From: Bremia lactucae
Lineage: Eukaryota; Oomycota; Peronosporomycetes; Peronosporales; Peronosporaceae
NCBI RefSeq assembly: GCF_004359215.1
Contig: NC_090620.1
Span: 660,370-692,870 of the forward strand
Length of the DNA stretch: 32,501 bases
Direction: 5' to 3'
Below are positions 19,330-27,911 of this stretch, in pieces (position 1 is the first letter of the stretch; every line of letters starts with the position of its first letter). The notes beneath the pieces were generated by a model. It worked only from the letters and a program-made list of their open reading frames with translations, was not told the origin of the DNA and did not search any database. The translations under genes and the position numbers were made by a program.

Positions 19330-20358
19330 TTCGAAGGCGCTATCATATCAAGTCTATAAGCGCTTACACTTGATCCTTTGTTCACTAAGACATGTATTAT
19401 TTGATTTCTCTCTTTACAACTTATTTCCAAAGCTACACAGGAACGTTTGACGACAGGCTTCCGAGGACTTATTCCCACATGTTCTTGAGGACTGATTCCC
19501 TCAAGTTTTATTTGAAGAGCACCCTGCCCTCTAGCTGTGGTTACGCAACCACAGTGAGACCCTTTACGATCGACTCTCTAGTCGATCTAGGACTTTCACA
19601 CTGTCTCTTTTAGACAGGCGTTTGATATTTTCTTGGATTTCTTTTTAAGCAAGCATCCTTGTTTCATGCCAATCGACTTATTCGAGTGGTCGAACTTCGA
19701 CGCTGCTTGTGCTTGTGCACAGCCGTCAAGAATTTCACTTCCCGGTGTGATGGGCATACTGAGGTCTTATGCAGTCGTGCAAACGACCGAACCTCAAGTG
19801 AAGCCATTTCACTCACTCGTAGGACATCCACCCGCTTGTGGACTCTCCTAGACATTCATCGAATGAGCCACGGTAATCCTACGATGACATCAAATTTGTC
19901 ATCTAAATCTAGTACGATGAAATCATCATCGTACTGATTACCCTTTAAGTGCATTGGATTCCAACTACACGTTTATTTACTGTTACAGATGTGCCTGTTC
20001 CTAGGTGCACTGTCATCTTCGTTAGAGAGATATCGCGCTCAATAAATGGAGTCTGCGATCTTCTAGCGAATGGCGTCGCATGAAATTGTTCGACGCCCCG
20101 GACCGCCTACCGCGTCGAGCTGCTGTCAAGACGGATAACGATACGTGATTTCCTGTTGATCAACATATCGTTTTAGACGGCTTTGTATATTATTGTGAAT
20201 CTCACAATCGAGAATCGACTAGGGACTTTAAAGGCAATTTCTATGCCACTATAATTTTCAAGGTGATGAGGTCATTAACTGGGGCAGCTACACACAATGT
20301 TTGTGTGTGAGGAGCAACTTTTTTCGCAAGGCCTGTAAATTATTTTGACGTTGCTGAA
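19330..20358 (-). pseudogene. Gypsy-2 protease and protease-RT linker
   Basis: Minus-strand protease traces: LVDSR near 20225 in place of the expected LVDSG, a stop shortly after, then SGASNNFMRRHSL about 120 bp further on, as if the active-site loop were split or duplicated. The C-terminal strand FIVLDLDDKFDVIVGLPWL is well kept (19930-19860). The rest, down to about 19330, is linker with stops (VKREIKxYMS, KDQV). The upstream boundary is the junction hairpin. Confidence 0.65.
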
Positions 20359-20384
20359 TCAGTAGGACGCTCCGCATCTACTGA
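20359..20384 (-). repeat. gag-protease junction hairpin (Gypsy-2)
   Basis: Arms TCAGTAG (20359-20365) and CTACTGA (20378-20384) with a 12-base loop. On the minus strand it reads TCAGTAG, ATGCGGAGCGTC, CTACTGA in the zinc-knuckle frame (SVDAERPTDS). Equivalent hairpins are at 26081, 28669 and 32148. Confidence 0.85.
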
Positions 20385-21299
20385 CCCCGACCAGTTTTTG
20401 ACAATCTGACTCGCCGATACAATTTCAAAACAGCGTCGGTTCCGCGTCCTCCGGTGTTACTAGCGGGAGGTCGATCGTTTCGCTCAGTGTTTTCTCGGCA
20501 CTGGGCGTGGGACACTACACTCATAGGCCTAGTGACCCGTCTTTTGACAACGGTTGCATTTTTGCAATCGTTTGTGACTTGAAGAGCGACGTTTCTCGGT
20601 CTCCACATACGAGAGGTTCATAGTTCTGGACCTCCGTTTTCTTGTAATCTCGGAGGACGATGAGCTCCGGAGTGGACGAAAGCCTATTACGCTATAGAGA
20701 CGGCTTTGTCAGGCGACTCTAGTTCAAGCCCGAACAAGTGAGTCTTAACAAGACCGTCTGCAAGACCTTTTATAATTACAGTTACCTGTGTTTGTTCATC
20801 AATTAATTGACTCACGATACAAGTGGCCAGGTTTCGTGTATGCTGGGCGTAAGCGTGTAGGCCATTCTTGCCCTGCTTCAAATCCAGGACTTGGCTCGAG
20901 CCCTGAATTCGGCCCGTGGCGGCTCAAATGTTTGTCTGAGCCGGGTCTTAAAGACCTCATGTGACCCAAAAACCCAATGAGTCGTGAAGCTGAGCCTAAG
21001 GCCCAAAATTTTGCACGCTCGGCTAAGTTGGACATGCCAAATCTTACTTTCGTCGCATCATCATTGATGCGGCGAGCTTTAATGGCGTCGTCTAATTCGA
21101 CGAACCATCTTAAAAGAGAGTTGCCTTTGACTGCCTTTAACTAAAGGATTTCTATCTTTAAGCTTTCGGGTCGACCCGGAAGCGTCGGCTCTCTAGCAGC
21201 ATGTAAATGCTGCTGTCTCAACAGTTCCAGTTGTTGAGCACCTGTCCTCTCAACAAGTCCGCGTGTTGAGAGCATTGCTGGTGAAGCAAAGCTACTCAT
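20385..21299 (-). pseudogene. gag: Gypsy-2 gag
   Basis: Structural protein of the particle. The minus-strand start is ATG at 21299 (MSSFASPAMLSTRGLVERT), with a Gln/Leu-rich helix (AQQLELLRQQHLHAAREP). After a stop, LLRWFVELDDAIKARRIND and KVRFGMSNLAERAKFWALG form the typical retrotransposon gag core. KQGKNGLHAYAQHTRNLAT and then VTVIIKGLADGLVKTHLFG follow at 20881-20760. The zinc knuckle CNRCQKTGH(stop)AYEC is at 20558-20517: all four ligands (CCHC) are present but a TAG follows the His. Frame changes at about 21180, 21030 and 20690. Confidence 0.8.
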
Positions 21300-21456
21300 T
21301 CCTGGGCTCCGTCAAGAAGTTGTATATTTGTGCTCACAGTGATCAGCATGGCGCCAACGGCTGGCCCGCCTACGACTAAACTCATGCGCCTTCGATCGCT
21401 CTCCATTCAGGGACACTCAATTAAGTTAACCCTTAACACGTTGCGTTATAGCCGTT

Positions 21457-21684
21457 TTGCGGGACTTAGAAAGCTCCATCCAACATGTCCATGTTGGATG
21501 GAACTTGCGTAGGCTGTTGAGTTATTTCGACGATGTATTCGTCCATAGCCGGGCTTTTTTTTGGCGATATGCTTTTGAGCTGCTAGGTAGCAAGCTCCAC
21601 ATGTCGACCGCAGATCATTCCCAGACCGATGGCCAAACAGAATGTGCCAATCGGGTCGTGGCGGATGTACGAATTGCTACTAGA
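21457..21684 (+). pseudogene. RT-integrase mini-chimera in opposite orientation, abutting the Gypsy-2 5' LTR
   Basis: A single 114-codon plus-strand frame (21457-21801, running on into the LTR) begins with the end of a gypsy RT palm: LRRLLSYFDDVFVHSRA, with YFDD at 21523-21534. It passes without a break, at about 21553, into the late integrase core: FFWRYAFELLGSKLHMSTA, DHSQTDGQTECANRV, with the catalytic Glu. About 1.5 kb of pol that normally separates these motifs is missing. The segment is antisense to Gypsy-2 and occupies the site of its primer-binding region. It also contains a 13-bp-arm palindrome (21475-21502). Confidence 0.85.
21475..21502. repeat. Near-perfect palindrome, 13-bp arms, 2-bp spacer
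   Basis: TCCATCCAACATG (21475-21487), spacer TC, CATGTTGGATGGA (21490-21502). Confidence 0.97.
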
Positions 21685-22152
21685 CGTAACGGTGCACCCT
21701 TTTCTAGTACTGATAACAGTACTAGTCAACCGGCACTGATTATAGTGAAGGTGGAACGCCTCGACAACTTCGCGTGCACGACGTGCAGAGAAAGGTTATA
21801 AGTAGCTTAGAAGTTTAAGCTACCAAAGGTAAAGTCTAAGGTTTTAAAATAGAGAAAAGTAAACTGTTTTAATATGTTAAGTTCTTACGTAAAGATCTTC
21901 TATCTACTACTGTCTTTATCATATTAATAACTAGCTTTATATGGCGCCTACTTGTGCACCGCACATTCGTGTCTTGTGACGATTGGCGGCGTTGATTCAA
22001 CCAAAACCAACCAATCAATAAAATTGATGCGTCAATATTACAAAATTTGGTAATATTGGATCTATTAGTAAAAAATTATAAAGAAAATAAGTTTGTCCTT
22101 CTTTATTTATTACCTCTTATTGGAAATAATGTTTGTGTAACGGGACGTTACA
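21685..22152 (-). repeat. Gypsy-2 5' LTR (right)
   Basis: Plus-strand start CGTAACGGTGCACCC, end TGTAACGGGACGTTACA. It is homologous over its length to 13799-14297. The outer end is itself an inverted repeat (TGTAACG/CGTTACA). Right flank ATAAA. Confidence 0.9.
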
Positions 22153-22986
22153 ATAAATTCGTTAAACATTAAGAATTTTTGAAGATTGCCGAAAGTCAAG
22201 CCTTTCCAACGGCAATTTTCAAACTCTCTTCGATCAAACCGGAGTTCTGAGTTGATGTGATATCAGGTCGTGACTTAAACTGGAACCGTTCTCTTAAGCA
22301 ATCTATTCTTCAGGCGCATCGTCTCTTTAAAGCTTGTCTCTCATAAGAGAACCTAATAATTATTTGTGTCGGCAGGCACACAATTGTCACAGCTATGGAT
22401 ATGGTGAGATGTTTTGTTGAGCTTTACTTTGTCGCAGGCTGAATTAGACACTTGCGGAAGCAGAATAGGATAGCGTAATTGCTACAGGTCAACACGCCTT
22501 ACAGCTCATTTTTTTTTAAAGAATGTCTAATCAATAAAATTCAATGATTGATTACAGCTAGTCGACACAAGGGCTCAGGAGCTTTACTTATTTTACGTCG
22601 GCCGATCCAAATAATGCCTATTTCTTACATCTCTATCTAACCCTCGTCTTGCAAAGTAATACGTATGAATAACACTATAGTACAGAAAGCAACATCTAAC
22701 ATGTCTCGAGTGCTACATTTTGCTTCAGTTGCACTGGCAGAAGAACTTCAAAGCGAACATTTCTATTAATGGACAATAATGGCGATGAGTGCGACGATAA
22801 GTATGACTGGAACTCAATTTTTTTGACAGAGGTCTTAGCCGGAACATACAAACTAATATTCTGGAGAGGCTACAACAACAATGTGTTATTTTATAAGCTA
22901 TAAGCCACCTCATAGCGCTTATGCGGTTGACAAGGTGCAAGCTTAACAATTTTTTTTAATTTTTGGAAATTATAAGACGTAAAAAG
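22153..22986. other. Unrecognised DNA between Gypsy-2 and copia-2
   Basis: No LTR, no conserved domain and no long frame (best 74 codons, minus, 22725-22949, without motifs). Possibly host DNA or very old repeat. Confidence 0.5.
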
Positions 22987-23218
22987 TGTAATGGTTAGGT
23001 GAACTACCAGCCGTTGTAAGAGCAATCATCTGTCACTCAACATGCCGCTGGAGACGTTTTCTCTTATTCTAGAAGTGGGTTCAAGAAGATTCGAACGAAG
23101 ATAAGAGAATGAAGGTAAGGCGTTGTCTATATTTTGACATAGTTTGATAAGTTGAACTTGCATCCATTTTTTCCCTCGTGTAAACAAGTCTTTCGTCGAA
23201 TCTCTGCCTAGAAATTTA
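22987..23218 (+). repeat. copia-2 5' LTR (232 bp)
   Basis: Starts TGTAATGGTTAGGTGAACTA and ends GCCTAGAAATTTA; the primer site begins at 23219. It aligns with the minus-strand LTR 6107-5868 (240 bp). Confidence 0.85.
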
Positions 23219-23234
23219 GGTTATGAACCCAAGC
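23219..23234 (+). promoter_or_regulatory. Primer-binding site, initiator-tRNA-Met anticodon-arm type
   Basis: GGTTATGAACCCAAGC directly follows the LTR. GGTTATGA.CCC complements the initiator-tRNA-Met anticodon arm (GGGCTCATAACC) with one mismatch. The gag ATG (23223-23225) is inside it, exactly as in copia-1. Confidence 0.65.
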
Positions 23235-24054
23235 GCAATGGCGTCGACGTAAAAGAACAACGACACCCTCACTGAAGAGAATTGCTACTTGTGAGAGTTT
23301 TCTGCTCGCATGACACTCGCAAGGAAGGAGCTGCTCGGCCACATCGAATGAAGCCAGAAGGCGCAATGGAGCAGGCGACTGCAGAATGGAAGGCTGCCGA
23401 TTCAAAGGAGCTGACTATCATTGCGAGTATGCTCCGTCCGATTTTTCAGTCAATGATCCAGAATGCGCTAATTGCAGCTCATGCATGGAGCATTTTGCGC
23501 GAGTTTCACGACAAGCGCAGCCTGCAAAATCGTGTTTAGCTTAGCGAACAGTTGCATGAATTTGTATTGGCTCCTGGTGACAACATCATGACCCTTTTCT
23601 CAAGTTTGACGACTTGTGTACTCGTCTTGCCTCAGTCGGCGGCGAGGTGATGGAAGACAAAAAGCTGGTGATTCTGCTGGGGAGCTTGTCGCAGGCATAC
23701 GACGCGACTGTTAGGATCACCGAAGCGCGTGAGCATGGGGACCTGAACGAGGCCACAGAGATGCTCTGGCGCGAGTGTGACACGATGATAAGGAGAGAGA
23801 AGCAAGGTACTGTATTTAAGGCTGACACATCGAGAGGACAGTCACAAGGGCTCCGTGATGTTATGCGCGGCCGTAGCAACAACTGGAACAACCAGGGAAG
23901 CGTCGTCAGCAACATCAAGAAGAACAGGGTCACCGTCGTATACGTAGATTCACAGGTCGATGCTTCGAGTGGGATAAATTGGGTCTTAAGCGTAACCAAT
24001 GCCCGAAGAAGGAGGCGCGACAAAACCCTTCGTGTTTTCAGTCGCGAATGGTGA
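23223..24054 (+). pseudogene. gag: copia-2 gag (UBN2-type) with altered zinc knuckle
   Basis: Particle protein of the element. The start ATG lies in the primer site (MNPSAMAST, then a stop). The body is recovered in shifting frames: EFSARMTLARKELLGHI, AEWKAADSKELTIIASMLR, AAHAWSILREFHDKRSLQ (23345-23539), LSEQLHEFVLAPGDNIM, then an unbroken 146-codon frame 23614-24054 with LASVGGEVMEDKKLVILLG and SLSQAYDATVRITEA. The knuckle, in another frame near 23966, is CFECDKLGLKRNQC: the His ligand is Leu. The order and UBN2 motifs match copia-1 gag, but identity is low enough to call a separate family. Confidence 0.82.
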
Positions 24055-24059
24055 AGATG

Positions 24060-24330
24060 TGAAAAAGACGTGGCTGGTGGATAGTGGGCCAGTTCCCACA
24101 TCACATTTGATCGTGATGATATTTCTACCTTCCAGCCAATGAGAGATGGCTTCGAGGTGTTGTGGCTTGTGGGGATCGCTTGCCCGTATGTGGCACTGAA
24201 TCGATCAGCCTGACACTCGAGAGCGACAGGACTGCGATCGTCAAAAACATTCTATACATACCGGGCTTGGACCGCAAAGTTACTATCGGTACGGCGCTCG
24301 CAGAGCGCAGAGCAGAAGTTCACTTTGGAG
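24060..24330 (+). pseudogene. copia-2 aspartic protease
   Basis: The motif TWLVDSGPVPTSH at 24068-24106 keeps the catalytic Asp (24080-24082) and the DSG triad. Two or three extra residues lie between DSG and the His compared with the usual DSGAxxH. The flap region is in other frames, and IVKNILYIPGLDRKVTIGT (near 24240) is the expected C-terminal strand before the pre-integrase segment. It is broken by frame changes near 24110. Confidence 0.75.
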
Positions 24331-24454
24331 AAGCGTAGTGCTCCATTTTAAACTAATGTTGAGTGATTGCCAATGGGCAACGTTTAGGAAAGCCGTACGT
24401 CCTGAACATAGCAAGATTCAGCAAAGTCAGCAAAATGGAAGCAAATGCGGTGAC

Positions 24455-25140
24455 GACTTCTTTGGATGAGTCGGTGTTGTGGCATCAACGCTTGGTCGTG
24501 TTGCGCAGGATCGCACATCAGCAATGAACAAGATAGCGGAAGGTGTTCCGCCAATCTCATTGGATGCACCGTCAGAAGGCCAATGTCAGGGATGTGCATG
24601 TGGCAAGATGTGTGTTTCGAAATACGCAAGAAAATCTGGAAATGTGATGAAGACGAGCTCACCGCTTGAGGGTGTCCACAGCGACTTAATGGGACCAATT
24701 GATGTGCATTCAAGGGTGGTGGTGCTCGGTACATCCTCGTGTTTATTTGATGACTGATCCCGGTACGTTAAAGTCTACCTCGTTAAGATGAAGAGCGAGG
24801 TACTGGAGAAGTTCAAGGAGTACAAGGCATACATGGAGTCGCAGTTATATGCTCGTATTCTTTGCATTCGAAGTGACAACGGTGGCGATAAATCTGCAAG
24901 AAGTTCAACAATTATGTACGAATACGGGATTCGACACCAAAACTTGTGCACCGTACACGTCTCAGCAGAACAGTCTTGCAGAAAGGACCAATTGTTCGCT
25001 TGCCGAAATGGCGCGTTCGATGTTGTACTACCAGCATTTCCGAAAGAATGGTGGAATGAGGCGATTATGACGGCTTGTTGCACTCCGTTCATTTCCGACT
25101 GCTGCGCAATATCGCGCCGTCACCGATGGATCACACGGCC
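24455..25140 (+). pseudogene. copia-2 integrase, truncated
   Basis: Pre-integrase ESVLWHQRLV lies near 24471. In the next frame come MNKIAEGVPPISLDAPSEG and CQGCACGKMCVSKYARKSG, the zinc-binding part. The core follows: HSDLMGPID (first Asp, near 24680), KVYLVKMKSEVLEKFKEYK, then RSDNGGDK (second Asp, near 24872). YTSQQNSLAERTNCSLAEM (near 24960) has the Glu in the +1 frame, and WWNEAIMTAC is near 25052. At about 25140 the sequence changes to Gypsy-A without a stop, so one 265-codon frame (24788-25585) joins copia integrase to gypsy gag. Confidence 0.82.
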
Positions 25141-25348
25141 GGCCTTTTCTCATCTCACCAGTATAGAGTGGCAAGCTCTCCACCGCCTCGCGGTGGTGTC
25201 GGGCGAGGTCGTTGTCACGTTGCTGCTGAGCTCAGTGGCGCCGGACCGACATCGACTTGCCATCCACAAGTTCATGGACTGCGAACTCGCCGATTCTCAT
25301 CTGCGATTATTAACTCTCTCGCGTCCTTCACTGAACGAGTCCGTTAAG

Positions 25349-26080
25349 ATGGAAACATCTACCTACTCTGGTGTAGGTAAGGACCGTCTTCCCCTGAATC
25401 AATGGTTTGGAGAGGTCGAAATTGTGATCGAGTCGCATTGGATCGAGTCGCCAAAGGCAAAGGCGATTCTCCTTCTTTCCAATTATCCGGGAAGGCCAAG
25501 GAGTGGACTCTTGGAAAGCTCGTTGTGGACGAGTGTGCGTTCCAATCCTGACCGCTCTACAAAACGACCTTTGTCTCGCCTTTGAGCCGCCTTAAGACGA
25601 ATGTCGCGTGCGAGCCGAGTTCTTCGCGCTCCGGCAAGGGAAGATGTTGATGCGCGACTATGTCCAAAAGACACGACACCTGGCTTCGTGCTTGTCACGA
25701 AGTCCATTGACATGGCATCCCAGGTTCACGTCTTCGTGTTTGGTATGCGTGAGGGTATGATGCGCTATTGCGTCACGCGAGAAGATCAATTTTCCTTGGA
25801 AAAAGAATTTGCCCTCACAAGGACTATATCGAGACATCTTCCAATGCAAGCGTCATTCCGGTGAAGCACCGATCATCTGGTCCAGAGCCGATGGAGATCG
25901 ATGTTGTCCGACTCCTGCTCGACAGTCTGCAAGGAATGACCGTCCACTGACCTGCTTTCGTTGCCGAAAACAGGGTTACCATGCCGAGATGTGCCGCGCA
26001 CCAGCTCCCGCCGTCAATTGTGCTGACGTTGCTGGTCAATCTGTCTCTGACTGAGTTACACTGTCATTAAAAAGACAGCG
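25349..26080 (+). pseudogene. gag: Gypsy-A gag
   Basis: From ATG 25349: METSTYSGVGKDRLPLNQW then FGEVEIVIESHWIESPKAK, the N-terminal part of a retrotransposon gag domain. A frameshift near 25500 leads to AKEWTLGKLVVDECAFPIL, an in-frame TAA near 25589, then RAEFFALRQGKMLMRDYVQ. Another frame follows with MASQVHVFVFGMREGMMRY and CVTREDQFSLEKEFALTRT. The zinc knuckle CFRCRKQGYHAEMC (near 25959) has Tyr at the His position with His one residue later. After a TGA (26052) the same frame enters the hairpin (LVGEGSPTGWN). It is clearly related to Gypsy-C gag in plan but diverged. Confidence 0.8.
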
Positions 26081-26108
26081 ACTAGTAGGTGAGGGAAGCC
26101 CTACTGGT
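26081..26108 (+). repeat. gag-protease junction hairpin (Gypsy-A)
   Basis: Arms ACTAGTAGG (26081-26089) and CCTACTGGT (26100-26108), 8 of 9 paired, with a 10-base loop. GGTTGGAACCT after the right arm is shared with Gypsy-1 (13460-13450 on the minus strand), then similarity stops: pol is deleted from about 26117. Confidence 0.85.
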
Positions 26109-26987
26109 TGGAACCTACCGCCAATGAATTCTTTCACACGCAAGCGGGCGAAATTAATTCGTTGCGACCGCTGTTTCATCGCATTAGAATGCGTTTGAAT
26201 GCGGCCCAAGAATTTCGTCTCGTATTAGGTCAGGCGTTTCATTTGAACGCAACACGACCGATCGGGTAAAAACGCCCAAGCGATTTTCCTTGAGCCCTCC
26301 ATTTCTTTAAGACGCCATTATAATTATGTGCAACTAGAAGAGCGCGCTCTAGGAGCGACGCTTTTGGACCGTTTAAACGATGCTATTTAGATGGAGGGGC
26401 ATCAGTGATATCCCACCCGTCACATAGCCACGTTCAAAAAGACTGGCTTGTGACACCGAGTGAGCACGTTCACGTGTCGTCGGCACAGGTTTAGGCTCAG
26501 AAATCTCTATGTCAGAATCATTATGGATAATAGTCTGAGCATAAGGCGTTGGGGTTTTTTCCAACGAAGAAGAGGCTGCGCCTTTATCGGCAGCTCTCGC
26601 ATTAACTGTCGCTGCGCTATCTAGCGCAGACGACGAGACAGCATTCGTAAATGTTGCTGTTTCTATATTGTGAGCCACGAGAGAAGTTTGGATGGGCAAT
26701 AATGCGCCATGTGTATTCGTCATGAGCTCGTTGTCCGCATCATTACTATGAGGTGATGGCAACGGTGTCGACTCATTGTAGTCGACAATGAGCGACGGGT
26801 CAACATCCTCACTGTTAAAGTGGGATGGATCCTTTAGCCCTGTTAACGCGACAGCCGCAGTGGCTGTCTGCATTCCGACTAAGGCATTAGACGCGGCCGG
26901 CGAATTAACGCGGCGCGTGCGCTTAGTGCGGGGTTGAGTGGGCGTCTTTGCAGACGACCCACCAACGTGGCCCTTTTTCAGTGGCAT
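26109..26987 (-). CDS. Antisense ORF of Gypsy-A, 204 codons open plus decayed tail
   Basis: No family recognised. The minus-strand ATG at 26987 opens 204 codons to a stop at 26373. The N-terminus is basic and Pro/Ser-rich (MPLKKGHVGGSSAKTPTQP, RTKRTRRVNSPAASN), looking like a nuclear or nucleic-acid-binding tail. The middle is Ala/Ser/Thr-rich and acidic (HNDSDIEISEPKPVP). There is no signal peptide or membrane helix. Beyond the stop, the same strand continues protein-like in other frames (NYNGVLKKWRAQGKSLGRF, near 26310) to the hairpin. It lies between the gag relic and the 3' LTR and is opposite in sense to gag. A second ATG lies 13-15 bases upstream in another frame. This is the best-preserved antisense frame in the window. 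Confidence 0.6.
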
Positions 26988-27118
26988 TTTTTCGGTGGCA
27001 TCTTTGGCGCCGTGTATGTGAACACAGGTCGCAAGAGTGATTGAGTGAACTAGCGGCGCGTAAAGCTGCTCGCATTTTCTCGTTCCTCTTTGGCGGTTAA
27101 AATGTAAATTCGTTCTCT

Positions 27119-27130
27119 AAGGGGGGATGG
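27119..27130 (+). promoter_or_regulatory. Gypsy-A polypurine tract
   Basis: AAGGGGGGATGG abuts the TGTAACGGG start of the 3' LTR. It is the clearest purine tract in the window and fixes the plus orientation. Confidence 0.8.
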
Positions 27131-27505
27131 TGTAACGGGCCAAAGTAGCCCTAATGTTACACAGTCCCCGTTAAGTACACTTGGTGTACTTAAGAGGATG
27201 GTCAATTACTTAAATAAAGTAATTAGGCCCACCACTCCGATGTGGTTTACATTTGTGACCAACCCTTGTGTATGTGATGCACATAGGTGCATTCACATTA
27301 GGAGGGATGACGCTTAGCGTCATCCTTTACGCGAGGTATCTAGAAAGATACGCTCGGAATATATATTAGTGTTATCTATACATGACATTCTAATTGAAAA
27401 AATAGGTATTTATATTTAATGCGATGAAATATAAATCAGTCTGAAAACTACTTTCTTCTTATAAGTGCGCACGAGGAGCCGGATTACCGCCCCCGTGACG
27501 ACACT
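27131..27505 (+). repeat. Gypsy-A 3' LTR, left part (LTR1 family)
   Basis: Starts TGTAACGGGCCAAAGTAG and matches 30486-30855 and 5023-5375. It is interrupted after GACGACACT (27505) by the Gypsy-B LTR, and the LTR resumes at 30461. It contains the perfect inverted repeat TTAAGTACAC/GTGTACTTAA. Confidence 0.9.
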
Positions 27506-27911
27506 TGTAATGGAACACACATCGATTGGAAAACCGTTGTTGTGATACATTTACTTTATGGGTTAAATTCACGTTTATCCTATTTAACATAGTTAATTGC
27601 TTAAATCCCATTTATTACGGGTAACAGATACGGTCGCCGCCAGATATAAATCTGGCGGCCGAAATCTATTTCAAATTAGCTAGGGTAAGGTTTTAGATTA
27701 AATGGTTAAATAAAGTGCAGTTTCTCTTATGATCTTAAAGCGTTAAGTGCCTTCCTAAGGCTTGCGCATTGATCTGTAAGGGATACAAGCCTTTCTAAGG
27801 TACATCCTCTTGGGCACTAGTTGCCACTTGGTTCTACGAATCCCTGAATCCCTTGAACTAGGATTCCTAAAGCTTTAATGGCTTGTACGACTTCCTGAGT
27901 TGTTAAACCCA
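27506..27911 (+). repeat. Gypsy-B 5' LTR, 3'-truncated
   Basis: Starts TGTAATGGAACACACATCG. It matches the 3' LTR up to GTTGTTAAACCCA (27911), then diverges into gag. It carries the GCCGCCAGAT/ATCTGGCGGC hairpin. Confidence 0.9.

Larger units (their letters stand above)
13799..22152 (-). mobile_element. Gypsy-2, complete LTR-to-LTR chromodomain gypsy element (8.35 kb)
   Basis: Two homologous LTRs (13799-14297 and 21685-22152) enclose gag, protease, RT, RNase H, integrase and chromodomain, all on the minus strand. The flanks are ATAAG (left) and ATAAA (right), a 5-bp TSD with one change. A purine tract lies inside the left LTR boundary. A pol-opposed reading frame fills the space between integrase and the 3' LTR. 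A short plus-strand RT-integrase scrap lies directly inside the 5' LTR where the primer site should be. All genes carry stops. Confidence 0.9.
22987..25140 (+). mobile_element. copia-2, 5' half (LTR, gag, protease, part of integrase)
   Basis: Plus-strand copia fragment. It starts with an LTR matching 5868-6107 and a primer-binding site, and runs through gag, protease and most of the integrase core. It ends at about 25140, where Gypsy-A leader or gag sequence begins. RT and RNase H are absent. The right edge is approximate, set by the loss of integrase similarity. Confidence 0.85.

Noticed and set aside
23586..24104. Minus-strand 172-codon frame opposite copia-2 gag
   Set aside because: The plus strand here is unmistakable copia gag with a UBN2 core and knuckle; copia-1 has no matching antisense frame, so this one is a shadow.
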